Shown here: positions 35,341 to 47,800 of the stretch, piece by piece
How positions within the stretch are numbered: the first letter of the stretch is position 1
Layout: each line of letters starts with the position of its first letter
Source of the DNA: Macrolepiota albuminosa
Lineage: Eukaryota > Basidiomycota > Agaricomycetes > Agaricales > Agaricaceae
Length of the DNA: 64,000 bases
Reading direction: 5' to 3'
NCBI GenBank assembly: GCA_027475525.1
Contig: JAMWFC010000046.1
Location: 558,001 to 622,000 of the forward strand
Program-made: the position numbers and the translations under genes
Notes under the pieces: generated by a model
Databases searched by the model: none
The model's input: the letters and a program-made list of their open reading frames with translations, nothing else
What the model was told of the DNA's origin: nothing

Positions 35341-37946
35341 ATGGCTATCTGCAACAGTTGCTTGTTTCCCTTTCCACGTCTTGATGATCAAGTCTGTTCT
35401 CGATGTCATGCTCGCAAGCCTGGCCTTGCTGCAGCTGAACTGCGAGCAATCAATGTAAATACATTTCGTTTATTTATCTACTAATAACTTCACTATTCTA
35501 GGACAAACCTCAATGTGCCGGGTGTGGGTTAGTTTATGGTAGAATCATTGCTGGACTTTGCAATGGTTGTATCACTTACTATCGTAAGTCTTTCACTGAA
35601 TAATAAGGCATTATTAGCAGTTGATAGTAACTATGGGCAGGAAATCAACCTCAACTTCCACGCGAAATTTTCATGCTTCCTGGTGTAGCCCATTTACTTG
35701 CTCAGAATGATTCTGATGCTTCAGATTCATTGCCAAACTCTTCTGACCATGATAATACTATGAACTTGGCCTCAGCTATATTGTCTCAGGCAGAAACTCA
35801 TCGCGCACATGCATCCGACACTAGACTTCATGCTGGGCCTCCTCATACAGTTCAGACAACTAGCTCAAGCAACAAATTCAACAATCTTTCTAGAGCTCGC
35901 CGAATTACTCTTGAACGCCAACAGAAAAAAAATGAAGCCAAGCTCCGTGAAGAAGATAAAGGTATCACTATTATCGCCGTTTTATGGCGGTATGATGAAA
36001 AGTCCAAGCTTGTTGAGGTGCATTATATGTTTTTGTATCTTCCAGAGAGTTGACAGGAATGTGGCACAGGTTCGGCCTGGTATACATGTTCGTCGAACAT
36101 TTGACAAGTGGAAGGAAACAAAAGCATGCTTAGATGAACTTCTTCAACAAGTGAAGAATGACTATCATAGAACCAATGCCGAAGCTGACGAGCTAACATG
36201 GTATGTATTACTATTGTTTATATATCTAAAGGAAACTATATCTTTGATCAATGTGCAGGGGAAACATTGAGCTTTTTGCTGATTGTAGTGGGGCCAGTAA
36301 TGACTATTCTTCACTAAGTCATTTTGACCGCACCATGCCTCTTTGCAAAATGTTTGAAGAGTTTCAAATGCAGAAACTTACAACAGATTCAAATATCAAA
36401 GCCTCTATCATCAAGATTCGTGTAGCAATCACTGCATCAGTTTCCAATTATGCGGTAAGGTATTCAGTTTTATATTATAGAATACTAACATAGTGATTTA
36501 TATTTTAGAGTTCTGCAGTCTATTCAAGCTCTTTTGCGAGCTCAAGGAAAAAGAGCCTCAAGCGTGGACGAGCTGATACTACTTCACTAATACCTGCATC
36601 AGGTTCCAAGAAGTTATCAGTTTCTCATTCTGTTACTTCTCAAACAACCTGCCATGTATCGGATACTATGTATATGGCTAGTTCGAGCACAAAGATTGTA
36701 CTCAAAAGTGCATTCAAACCTCGGAATCCAGCTATGCCACCACCACAATGGACTCGCAATCCACCTATGCAAAAGTACACATTCACTAGATCTACAGCTA
36801 TTGTTCTTGATGATGGTGAAGTTGCTTTGACAATATCTGAGGAGAAAGAAAGCATCGAAATTGCTACCGATTGGATACATGGGGAGGCTGCTTTCAAACA
36901 GAATAAGACTGGCAACACTACTGGCTATATTGGTAGTGGTGCCACTAAACGTGCTATATATGTAAGTAATTGCATTAATTATCTACTACATATTTTATTG
37001 ACATAATTTATAGGCTCGGTTCAATGGCCAAGAATATGTCTTGACTCAGAATTCTGATGAGCAAACAACACCTGATGAGGTGAAGAAGAATTTGACTGGC
37101 GAATATGAGCTTTTAGCTTTGTGTCATTGGTTCAAGGCCAAGTTCAATGAACATTCTATGGCTCAAGGATTAAAGACCATCCCTCGTTAGTATCATGTTT
37201 CAACAATCTTGACTGTATTCTAACTTATATTATTTGTTCTTTAGGATTTTACTTCAACTATCCAAATTCAATACTTGGAACACTTGATCGGTTGGCATCT
37301 GGTAGTATCCATGTTCCCTTCCGTGACTTTATTGCCACACCTCTTCTTCCTTGTGGTCCCATCGACCCAGAAGTGCGCAAATTCACTGGTAATGATATAT
37401 TTGGCGAGGCATCAGATGACATGACAAAGGCTATCCATGCATTTGTTCACTTTTCTGTCATCTATTCTCAGAATAATTTTCTATTCTGTGACTTACAAGG
37501 TATATGTCTAATTCTTCCTTCATTTGTTCAATCAACTAATTCATAATAAAGGTACCATTGATTCAGATGGAATTATGTGTCTGTTTGATCCACAAGCTCA
37601 CACGTAAGTCTATAGTTTATTGAGACTCTTGTCAATATAGCAAACCATCTCACAAATCAATTACACAATTAGGAACACTTTGAAACCCCCTTACTATTGG
37701 GATCAAGGCTCAAAGTCATTTATGAAAATCATCCAACAGCACTATGATGTTTGCGAAAATAATTGGGTATGCAACCGACTGGGATTACGTAATCTCATAA
37801 TCGAACCCTCATCTCCGACTCATGAACACCAAACTATGGCCAATACAAATAGGAAGAAAACCTCCCATCCCACTCGCCGAATGGATGTCACATCCATCTT
37901 GAATGATGATATAGCATATGAGTTGAGGGCCACTGGATCATCATAA
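35341..37946 (+). CDS. Zinc-ribbon / alpha-type protein kinase protein carried by the element
   Basis: The start MAICNSCLFPFPRLDDQVCS with CHARKPG is followed after an intron by CAGCGLVYGRIIAGLCNGC: two four-Cys zinc ribbons. A Ser/Thr-rich and charged middle follows (LERQQKKNEAKLREED, RRTFDKWKETKACLDELL). The C-terminal half from about 36670 matches alpha-kinases: ARFNGQEYVLTQNSDE, RFYFNYPNSILGTL, AIHAFVHFSVIYSQNNFLFC then DLQGT, LFDPQAHT and CENNWVCNRLGL, the last two being the catalytic-loop Asp and zinc-module His/Cys residues. At the place where I expect the ATP-binding Lys the sequence has YVLTQ, so activity is uncertain. About nine introns; those near 35960-36050 are unresolved. It lies 145 bp after the integrase on the same strand. 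Confidence 0.78.
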
Positions 37947-38260
37947 GTATTTGGATTGGTTGGACAGCATCTTGAACAGAATCTTGGACAACAATAGATA
38001 TGGACAGCTGTGTACATACATATCTTAAACATGCTTACTTTTAGATTATGTCTGATGTGAAAAACTTTTTCTTAACTTATGTTGCACTGTCAATGTTATG
38101 TTAATGAGACTTAGAATACGGAGACTTGTCAACTTATGAATTTACATCAATAGCATACTATTATTCAATTAAATTACTCTTTATGTGTGACTTGTGACTC
38201 AGTGTAAGGACCCCATCAACTCGTTGCAACAGCTTTTGACAGCTGCTCAACTTCTAGCAG
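37947..38260. other. 3' region of the TIR element
   Basis: AT-rich and non-coding. On the minus strand it contains scattered TTGAC and CTATTGAT words similar to those of the left minisatellite, but no array. Confidence 0.5.
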
Positions 38261-38285
38261 ACCTGACCCTGCAGGCCAACCGTAC
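38261..38285 (-). repeat. Right terminal inverted repeat (25 bp)
   Basis: Exact reverse complement of 30814-30838. It is followed by GCT, also present just left of the other end. Confidence 0.88.
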
Positions 38286-39555
38286 GCTGTCATCTGTAAG
38301 TGAGCAAAGTCCGCTGCCGCTGCCAGTGGTTTGACAGTCGATACCTATCTAGTAGACTAACTTGGCGATCAGCGCCAAATTAGCCAACGATCTTCAACGG
38401 TGTGATTTAGATTACACTTCTAGGAACTATGGTTCCAGGTCGGTCCAGACCGTCGGATTAAATGAAGAAGAAAAAAGAGAAGCGGTCAGCCGAGGAGAAT
38501 GTGGCCACCAACGTTCGATTTATGGTGGAGCTCTTACAGAAAACTCGGCCTGGGAAACGCCGATACAATTGTTTGCAAAAAGGGATTACATATATCCACA
38601 TCTCCGCTGCACGATAACGGGAAACAAAAAAAAAATCCAGACCACGCCCAGCTCGCATGGGTCGTAAGAAAAAAAAAATTGCCGAAGCAGATAATATCAG
38701 CCCATTAAAAAAGAAGGACTGGTTCGTTTCATTAAAAGACGTGCAGGAAGGCACGGCGTTCGCGGAAGAAGAAGGCCGTTTTTGGGTCCGACAAATACGG
38801 GTGCGCATGGGGTGCCTACCCTGCTCGAGGCTTGACGTGTACAGCGGCCATACCTCGAAACAACAGACGAGCAACGTTCTTCATTATGGGGACGCGTAGG
38901 AAATCACGATGTCTTGTGACTTGCGCATGAATTTAGGAATAGTGAGGTGGGAATCGCGCGTACGTTACTCTGAATGAAAACTTGGGGTTGTTTGATAACA
39001 GCATTTCCAAGTAAGGAATATGCAAATTATGACACGTCCCACTTGTTCGTACTCATCGGTTTCGATAATGGAGCTATTGAGACATGCTAGCCCTTCCGGG
39101 CAGCTGTGAGAGAAGATGTCTTGCATGAAGACCGTTGAATCCGTTGGAATTGACTTTTCGAGCTAGACGATGCGGCGTTTACGAGCTGTATCTAATGTTT
39201 GAAAAGTTAAGAGTAGGCCAGAGTTACGGTACCATGCGCAGGCGTCCCTGAATCAGGCGTGTGAGTGGGGAAATCCGCCGGATTATGCCTTCGTCGAGCG
39301 AACAGGCCAACCCACGGAATTAAAGTGGCGTTATTTGGCGTTGTATACGCGATTGTGCGGTCATGTGATTCCATGGTTCAACGGGTTGACGCGTTGCTCG
39401 CAGCCATTAGCCTTCAACCTTCAGCTTCAACCACTACTTTGTGAATCGACGATACATTCCTTTTGAATTTGAAAAGTCTGTCTTGTGCTGCTCTGACTGG
39501 ATAATGTTGCCTCAATATAGGTCATAATAGAAACTCTAAACGAATTTGGTCCCAT
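38286..39555. other. Intergenic, upstream of the TPX2-like gene
   Basis: No gene recognised in 1.27 kb. Short frames around 38360-38900 lack conserved features. The last part should hold the promoter of the downstream gene. Confidence 0.45.
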
Positions 39556-41836
39556 ATGCCACCGCGACGTTTCAATTATGAAGAAGAAACCAACCTGAGA
39601 CACCTCCCAGACCCATCCGACGCTTCGTTTTCGTTCCAAATACCCAACAACACTTTATTGGGCAACGACTGTTTACTTGATGAAGACGAAATGAGCTTCC
39701 TGCGAGATACGAATGATGACGATGAGAACTCGGTAATGCCTGGATCAGACTGCTCCAATTTCGGACCGCTTATACTGGAGGAACTCGCGCATCCTTTTCC
39801 TGAAGCCAACACGGCAAGTCATAATCGTCACTCTCCAAAACCCTCTCCCGCATGCTCTGGATCTAAGGCGCCATTAAGGCCAACATTACAAGCCCCGGAA
39901 CAAGCTCAAGTAACACGTTCTGCCCTACCTACGGACAAAATGAGGCCTAACCTTAAGCTCACGACGCAGAACACTCCAACTTCCGCAGAAATCAAGTCCT
40001 CGGCGATTTCCAGATTTGAAGTTCTTCGGGCAGAATTCGAGCTACTGGATAACGAAACGTCTAGCTCACCTGATCCTCGACCACCCACGAACATTTCTGA
40101 ATCGTCACATGAGAATCGGCCAACAGCACCGAGCAGCAGCAGGCAAGAAAGGCCGGCTATGAAAACCGAACGGCTTCGCACAAAGGTTGTTTTTGGTTTC
40201 GACACATAATTATTTAGTAATTATTTACTCAATGTTGACGTGCTGTAGGCTGCGATCTCGGGAAGAATCGTCCAGACGCGAAGTAGGACAGCCGCGTTAT
40301 CTGGGATTGTGCACGACGTCGTGTCGGTCCCGGCCGTCCAAGATGAGGTTCTGCTGCCTCCCGAACCTCAAAGCCGCGTCGTGTCGGACAACGCGGACTT
40401 TTTGCTGCACTCGTCGAATCTCGATCTTAGTATCTGTTCTACCACGCCTGGCGGCGTCGGGGAGAATTTAGTCATGTATAATCAAACTTCAACCAGGTGA
40501 GTGACTTTTTTTGAGCGATGGGGGGGGACAAAAGGCAGTTGACGACCCTGTGGGGGGGAACTTTCTTTGTTCGCAGAGCTGTCACACAACACGCCTCAAG
40601 TCCTGGTGAACCGGGGAAGGGCGACCCTGAATTATTATTAACTGAGCGGCGCAATTCCATTGCAGAAAACGTCCATCAAGGTGACGGACGCAATAGCCCC
40701 TTGACGTTGTCACAAATCTCCCCTCGCAAGGCAGCCGATTCCCACCGAAACCCACCGGCAATGGATCCAGGTGGCGGCTGGTCCATGCGGCAGTCAACAA
40801 AAAGACCGGCATCTGAGGCATCATCTTCACAACCCGCAACGAAGAAAGGAAGAAGTCACGCTAACGCTTCTGATGAGGCTTCGGCGATTATTACTCGTGG
40901 GCTTCGGTCAGCGGGGTCCCGTGCTCCGGCGAAAAACTCTAGCTCTAGCTCTGGCTCGCGAAGGGTACGAAGAAGAGTACAAGAGACCAGGGACTCGGAT
41001 GGGGAGGGCACATTGCTAGGACAGAAGAAACCTACGGTTAGGAAATCGGTTCTGGAGAAGTCGAGTGGAGAAGATGTGACTGGGAACCTGTCCAGGAGTG
41101 ACAGTAGATGTTCTAGTTCTGGTGTCAGCAATCCGCGCCTTTCACGGTCAAATAACCTCGCGACATCGGGGACTTGGGTGCAAGGAGATGGAGAAGCAGG
41201 GACTTTGAAGAGCATGGGCATGCCTGCATGTCACGAGCGCGTGAGTGGCAGTTCTTTTCCTTGGTTTGTCGTCCAGCCATGTGAGGGGGTCCTCGTATGG
41301 CGTGGCGTGATGTCATTCTTTTTTCCCCAAAAAACTGATGTATCAATTGACGTTAGACGCAGCTTCCTCCCGCAAACAAGACCAAGCCCGTCGGATTCAA
41401 GTTGCAGATAGACGCGCGGATAGAAGGCCGTAAAGCCGAGTTCGAGAAGGAGAAATTACTTGCGTTGGAGAAGCAAAGTATGCGAAAGCATCATCAGGTG
41501 CCTGATTTCAAGACGATACACGCTGCTGAAGAAGCGAGGGCTGCTGGACTTCGCAGCAAGAGGAAGAGGGACATGGTGCCGACAGTTCCTCAGCCGTTTG
41601 AACTGAGCACTGACGGGCGGGCGCGGGAGCGAGAGAAGTTTGAAGAGCAGCTTCGACAGAAGGAACGGGAATCGCAGCGTGTGTTGGAGGAGAAGAGGAG
41701 GGAGGAACAGGAGATTGAGGAGAGGGCAATCAAGGAGTTGCGGAAGAAAGCCGTGCCCCGAGCTCATGAAGTCCCCGAATGGTACAAGGATGTGCCGAAG
41801 AGGAAGATAAGGGATCTTGATACAAACAGAGACTAA
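39556..41836 (+). CDS. TPX2-domain spindle/microtubule-associated protein
   Basis: The start MPPRRFNYEEETNLRHLPDP at 39556 opens a long acidic, Ser/Pro-rich and probably disordered region (exon 1 to about 40187; further exons about 40250-40500 and 40580-41240). The last exon (about 41358-41836) has the C-terminal TPX2 signature: PVGFKLQIDARIEGRKAEFE, PFELSTDGRARERE, KFEEQLRQKERE, then IKELRKKAVPRAHEVPEWYK and a basic end. In animals and plants TPX2 binds microtubules and activates Aurora kinase; fungal proteins with this domain are less studied. The N-terminal Aurora-binding motif was not identified. Spindle function is inferred from the domain only. Confidence 0.82.
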
Positions 41837-42452
41837 TGGTCTGTTAGCTTAGCCAGAACGTATGCTAGGGTGGGGGTTAATTTTGGTGTTGTTACGATAA
41901 GTATAGGACTTGATCGAAACCTTGACGTGATGTTTGTTGTTTTTTTTTCTTTCTTTCGTGGAATGTTTGCTGGCTTCTGACCGTGGTCGCCTGTGCTGAG
42001 AATGATCTGTTTCCGAGGCCGCGTTTTGGCGGGTTTGTGACGCGTGGACTAATAATTCATCAGGTGGTCTTGGGCTCCCAGATTTGACTTTGGCGCGTGG
42101 TGATCCGGAACACCGGGATATGGTGGACGGACCAAATGCGGATAGGTTCTTTGGGTGAGCCAGGCCAGGATCGCGGTTTGGTTTGGTTGCGCGAGTTTGG
42201 TTTGGACATTTCGTTTTTGGAGATATGCATAAATTGAATTTTTTTTGTTGTTTTCGAGTTTCATCGCTTGTCAACGGAAGCCACGAGACGCCACATATCC
42301 CCTTTGCTACGATCTTAGCGTGCCCTGATGCCGAGTCCAAATGGTTGCCGCAATCCGTTAAAAGGACGCAGCTTTTCGCTTCACTCGTCCTCCAACCCCA
42401 CCACCAACCACACTACCCAGCCCAACCCCAAGTCTACATTTCATTCTTCCCA
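41837..42452. other. Intergenic
   Basis: About 600 bp with poly-T runs and pyrimidine-rich sequence near 42370-42450, typical of a fungal promoter. No gene recognised. Confidence 0.4.
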
Positions 42453-42641
42453 ATGTTCTCCACTGCCATCGTCGACGTTCCCGTCTGTGCCAAGCACTCT
42501 TCCTCGTCGTCGTCGTCCAACGCGACGTCCACCATGAACCGCGAACAGAGCGACGCGATCTCGTGTGTCGATCACAGCTCCCCCCAGTGCTGCCACTGCG
42601 GCTGGCGCGGTGCCCACTCCCCCACCTGCCCCTTCAGGTAA
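42453..42641 (+). CDS. Small Cys/His-rich hypothetical protein
   Basis: A 62-residue frame starts MFSTAIVDVPVCAK after a long CT/CA-rich leader and ends CCHCGWRGAHSPTCPFR before TAA. It has a Ser run in the middle and a C-terminal C-x2-C-x5-H-x3-C cluster that could bind zinc. The codon context and pyrimidine-rich upstream DNA suggest a real small gene, but the frame is short and the function unknown. A longer upstream in-frame start exists. Confidence 0.45.
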   Translation: MFSTAIVDVPVCAKHSSSSSSSNATSTMNREQSDAISCVDHSSPQCCHCGWRGAHSPTCPFR

Positions 42642-43213
42642 TTGCGCAACAACGTCGTACGTCCCTCTCGCCTCGTTCCGTGGCGCACAGTATGCTCATT
42701 ATAGCGCGTTAGTTGTTCGTCTCAATACCCCCCAGTTTCATCCGTCGTCGCCCCAACACTTTGTCTGGTCCTGTAATTGCTCTCGATACGATATTGTAAA
42801 CCGCCGCCATATACTTTACTTGCACCCATCGCCGGAGGAGGCTTAGTTCTCATGAGGTTGGAAATGAGGGGGGGAGAGGTGTATGTACGAGTCAAATCAA
42901 TCAATCCCGGCCGGAGAAGGAAGTTCCATTGCTTGTACTATATTTTGATCCATGACAACATTGATCTGCAATTTCTTGGTGTTTATCCTTACTTGTCTGA
43001 TTGTCCCTTTGGTGTCCCTTTGCGGCCTCGGGTTGTTTGCATCCAGCCTCCATTCCAGCAAGGCCCTATCTCAGCCAAACTTCCGCGGTCCTGCTTTCTT
43101 GTCGTAAAGAGCATAGTTTACATAGTTAGTTTTAGTAAACCGGACCGGCAAATGTTTATTCCCGGGGTTATTTTTTACTTCCGAGCGGTCCCTTTCCCCG
43201 CACACACACGATA
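42642..43213. other. Intergenic; promoter of the enoyl-CoA hydratase gene
   Basis: About 570 bp with no gene recognised. Confidence 0.4.
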
Positions 43214-44894
43214 ATGCAGCTGAAGCCGCCGGTGCATTCCAGCCAGCTCAAGGTCGAGTTCCCCGCAGACCATGTGCTGCTCCTCACGCTCAACCGTCCT
43301 CAATCGCTCAATGCCATGACTCCCACGATGGCGGAGGACCTCAGAAGGGTGCTCGACTGGTTCGAGGACGAACCTCAGCTATGGTGCGGGGCATACTCGC
43401 TTTCACTCTCCTTTTAATGCCCATGCTCTTTACAGGGTGCTCGTAGTAACCGGCGCAGGGAGGATGTTCTGTGCCGGCGCAGACCTGAAAGCGTGAGTTT
43501 CCCACCCGACTCCAATCGACGCCGGCTGAGGCTGAGCCATGGGGATGCAGATGGAACGACTCGCAACAACAAAACAAAACAGACGAACAAGACAGAATCG
43601 TGCGCGATGCCAACGGGTTCGGTTCGCTGTCGCGGCGTCAGTCGATCAAGCCCATGATCGCGGCGGTATCTGGCGGCGCCTACGGCGGCGGCGTAGAGAT
43701 CGTCTTGAATTCCGACTTTGTCGTCGCGGGTCATGGGGATAAATTCGCCCTTCCAGAAGTCAAGCGCGGAGTCGTGGCTATCCAGGGCGGTACGTGCGTG
43801 ACCTGTTTCCCCACCCCACCCATGTTTTTGCGGTTCTCCCGCAGTTTCACCATCTCTCCACATCCATGTATAACTAACTCACTTTCCCCACCCCACCCAT
43901 GTTTTTGCGGTTCTCCCGCAGTTTCACCATCTCTCCACATCCATGTATAACTAACTCACCCCCCCCCCCCCACACACAGGCATTCCACGATTAGCACAGA
44001 TTGCGGGGCATCAGGTATGCGTTTACGTGTCCCCTTCCTTCTCTTCTCTTTTCCTCTCCCCTTGCTCCCACCCCCTGCCCCGCCCGGGTCTTTTTTTCCG
44101 TGTGTGCGTTTTCCTTTTTGATTCCGAAGCTCACGTCATTTCTTTTCGCCCCCTTCGGCATTATTGCTCCGCTGACAACTAAAGTTGGCATCTGAAATGC
44201 TTCTTTTGGGAAGAGTCGTAGATGCTGCCGAAGCTCAGACGCGGTTCGGGTTGTAAGTGTCTTTCTCCGTTTTTATTTTTATTGTTTCCTCTTCCCCCTT
44301 ATCTCTCTCTCTCTCTCTCTCTCTCTGTGGGGAACACCGAAACACCGAGGAGAGATCGATTCCTATTTTCGTATCCTATCACATCATTCATCTTCTATAC
44401 AATCTACTGATCACATCTCCCCCCCCCATCATCATCATCAATCATCAATCGTCCCGTCGTACCGTACGTGCACAGCGTCAATCGCGTAGTTCCACCAGCA
44501 GAGGTCCTATCAACCGCTCTCGCAATCGCACGAGAGATCGTGTCCAGCTCTCCAGATGCCGTGCAATCGACCAAGGAGGGTCTACTGATCTCCCAGCGCC
44601 TCGACTACCACCAGGCGCTGTTAGCGCACGCCGCGAGTCCCGCGAGCACGCGCCTTTTCAAGGGCGCTAATATCAAGGTGCGTTTGTGCTTTGTGCCCCC
44701 CCCCGTGCCCCCCGCTGATTGGTACGGTTTTGAATTGTGTTCGTAGGAGGGTTTGAAAGCTTTCGCGGAGGTCGGTGTTTTCTTGTTCTCTACCTATCCT
44801 CGGTCATAGGGTTATCTCTGATCATCGTGCGTTTTATTTTTGTTTTAAAAAACAGAAACGTGCGCCGGCGTGGAGAAACCCCGCAAAGCTCTAA
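43214..44894 (+). CDS. Enoyl-CoA hydratase/isomerase (crotonase) family protein
   Basis: Crotonases hydrate or isomerise acyl-CoA in mitochondria or peroxisomes. Exons spell VEFPADHVLLLTLNRPQSLN, VLVVTGAGRMFCAGADLKAW (the CoA/oxyanion-hole segment), IKPMIAAVSGGAYGGGVEIV (second oxyanion Gly and the first catalytic Glu), FALPEVKRGVVAIQGGIPRL (second Glu), LASEMLLLGRVVDAAEAQTR, VNRVVPPAEVLSTALAIARE, and a C-terminal EGLKAFAEKRAPAWRNPAKL. Stop is TAA at 44892-44894. Length is about 280 residues, normal for the family. One intron (43790-43979) contains a 77-bp duplication and a C-run; another (about 44256-44476) is rich in CT and CCC runs. Substrate cannot be told. No clear presequence or peroxisomal signal is seen. 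Confidence 0.9.
43806..43959. repeat. 77-bp exact tandem duplication (probable assembly join)
   Basis: 43806-43882 equals 43883-43959, wholly inside an intron of the crotonase gene and just before a poly-C run. Confidence 0.95.
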
Positions 44895-47800
44895 GTTCAG
44901 CTTACAGCTTCCGGTATTCTTTCGATGATCTGCCCCTCCCACCCCCGCATGTGCCCTTGTGGAGACGCGCGTCCGTGCGTGTGTGATTGGTTAGGTTAGG
45001 TGGCGTGCGTGTGTGCGGGATTGGTTAGGTTAGGTTAGGTTAGGTTGGTTGGTTCGGGTTTAACGGTCATAACTCATACTCATACTCATACTCATACCCA
45101 CCCCCTTGTTGTTACTGTTCTTTCGGCGGTTAACAGTTTTTTTTTATATTCGAATCGATACAGCAGTTTAAAAATAAAAGGAAGAAACTTGGCGGAGCAT
45201 GGGAACCTTTTATTTTTATTTTTCTTTTTATTTCCCTTTTTGCTTTGTGCTTTGTGCTTTGCTTTTGGATATCATTCGAGATTTATGTGATATTGATATT
45301 GATATTTTTTTTTACAATCAGGGTTACTGATTGTGTGCTGGTGGTGTCCCCTCTTGCTCGTTTGTCAAATGGTAGATGCTGAAAAGCATAGTTTCTAGCT
45401 GCGAAAAGTGAACGGGACAAGCGCGTTCGCTGTTTTACCCCGCACACACACACACACGCGCGCCTATCGATCTTGAGAAAGAATCTGTCTATTTTCTTTT
45501 CTTTTCTTGGTCAAGGGAAGGGTAACATAACATCATGATAGATGATGATGATGATGATGTTTTTGCACCGCAAACCGCAAACCCAAGTACGAAAAAGTAT
45601 GGGGAGTACATATATGGGAGTATATGGGAGTATGGGAGTTATAATGGAGACTGTACCCCTGCAGGGGTAAGGGTACTCCGAAACACATACACCATTTGCT
45701 GTGCTATGATTGTGTCAAAGTGGGTAACGTAACTGACCGAAACGCCACCCACACAACCACATACGCAAGAACCGAAAGGCAAGGAGGATGGTGAATGGTA
45801 ATTAGACGGTGATAGTCTCAATGCATACATTATATTCGTAAAAGAACGCGGGGGATGGACACACACACCATCTGCTGTGGATAGTCCGAGATTCTGAATG
45901 TGTCAAAAAAGTGGGTAACGTAACTGACTATGTAGAAACGTCTTGTGTAGACGGAATACGGAATACGCCCACACACAAGGAACCGAAAGCACAGGACCAT
46001 GCAAGGATGGTGAATGATAATTCGACGGTGATAGCCTCAATGCATTACATTTACACTATATTCGTAAAAAGAAAGCCGGGATGCAACGTATCGTGGACCT
46101 CGACGGCCGCCCGAGTCCGAGAGGAAGGATCAGTGGATAATGAATACCGAACTTGGAACTCGGCCCAAGACTACCACCAACCACATATGAGTATGAGCGG
46201 AGCGCAGATGATCAGCCAGTCGCGGCGAATACCGTACTTCAAGCCAGGCGCAGAGACAGACGAGCCAGCGCACCATCATCCTAGTGTGTGTGTGGGCGTG
46301 GGCGTGGGATCCACGAACATTTATTACATATTTCTTCCTGTCTTCCGCGTTCCAGCTTTTCTTGTCGAGCGTCGATCTTACGTACACCCGTGGGCGCGGG
46401 TCCGTGGAGTGTTCGTTCCCCTTTGTCAAAGAAAGAAAACCCCCTAGAACTAGAACTAGGACTAGAACTAGGACTAAAATGGCAGGTTTACGTTCACGTT
46501 CATGTCCAACGAGGCCGATCGTCGATGGGTCGAGCTGGTGTTCCGTTCCGGGATCATGCGAAAACGTTCGAAACCCTCTCACGCACACACGCACGCACGC
46601 ACGCACGCACGAGAAAAAAGAAAGTGTATGTGCTTTCGTGATTTCGAAATGCGTATACGTATATGCATCGTATTGTGGATTAGAAGGATGATCGATGATG
46701 GCTTGACTGAGCAGAAGACGACTGCGCAGGGCTACGCTGTGATACCACATTGTAAAATACAATACAATACAAATACGAATACAGCACAGCAACAGCAACA
46801 GCAGAGAAACAGAACAAGAACAAGACAGAACAAACACCCGCAGCGCAAGCGCGTGGTGATTTTGATTACTGATTATTGATTTCGAATCCGAATTGGATTG
46901 ATGATTAGCACCCTTTTGAGGGTTGAAGTTCGTGCTGTTTCAGACCTTTGGGGGTATTCGGGTTCGGTTGATGGGGTTTGAGTCAGGTCGAGGTCGGGGA
47001 CTTGATGTAGTTGTGGTTTTGAGTGATGGCAATTTGAGGTCTATACAAAGGTACGGTGTGACGCGTGAGCGCGTGTCGTGTCGTATCAGGGGACAAGGAC
47101 TTACGGAAGGAAGGAAGGAGGAGGATCGATAAGATGGATGGAACAATGACAGTGGACTTGAAGAATGACGTGAGGGGTGCCTTGAGGTGTCGTCAGAAAC
47201 GCGAGGCACACCGGTCACGGGTCGCGCGTCACGAGCTCGAGAATCCGTCGCAACGCGCAACGATGTGATTTGATATTCTCGAATCCGCTATCGTGGTGAG
47301 GTTTATCCTTTTTCTAATTGGCGTGTGGGTGGTGGTGGAGTTTGCGTTGTTGTGATTGTGTGGTTGTGTGGTTCTCGCCCTTTCGCGAGCAGTGAAGATG
47401 GGCCCTGTTGATGCGGACGATCGATAACTCCTAAGGAGACGAGAATCGAGAGACAGAGCACGTAAGGGTGGTATGTACGTTAAGCGTGGTACTTACTGCT
47501 TGCAAAGCTTGATTGTACGAAGGTTTGCATGATGCGCGAGTTACCATAGGCACATGTAATAACGGATAACCTAAATACACACTTCGAAGAACCCTGATCG
47601 ACGATCGACGAGAGGGAATAGTCGTGAAGCCCCAGTGTTGTGGGGTTTACGGTAGCGGTTTAGTGAGCTCCGGCTCACTACGATAGAGATATTTCCTTTG
47701 ACTCATGACATACATAACACACTTTGACGAACCTAATCGTTGATTGATGTACGAGAATGGTTCAGGAAATAATCTAATCGTGAACCAGGTGATGTGGGGC

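Larger units (their letters stand above)
30814..38285 (+). mobile_element. 7.5-kb TIR-bounded element with DDE integrase and alpha-kinase genes
   Basis: Exact 25-bp inverted repeats (30814-30838 and 38261-38285, core ACGGTTGGCCTGCAGGGTCA) bound the unit, with GCT on both outer flanks. Inside, from left to right: a diverged 107-bp direct repeat, a 79-bp minisatellite flanked by direct repeats, a spliced integrase gene and a spliced zinc-ribbon/alpha-kinase gene, both on the plus strand. AT content is higher than in the flanking genes. The inverted termini plus a DDE enzyme support a DNA transposon; membership in a named superfamily could not be decided. It sits between the NIF3 gene and the TPX2-like gene without breaking either. 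Confidence 0.72.

Noticed and set aside
44990..45060. GGTTA repeats as a telomere-like array
   Set aside because: The unit is five bases (GGTTA), not TTAGGG, and it lies among other microsatellites.
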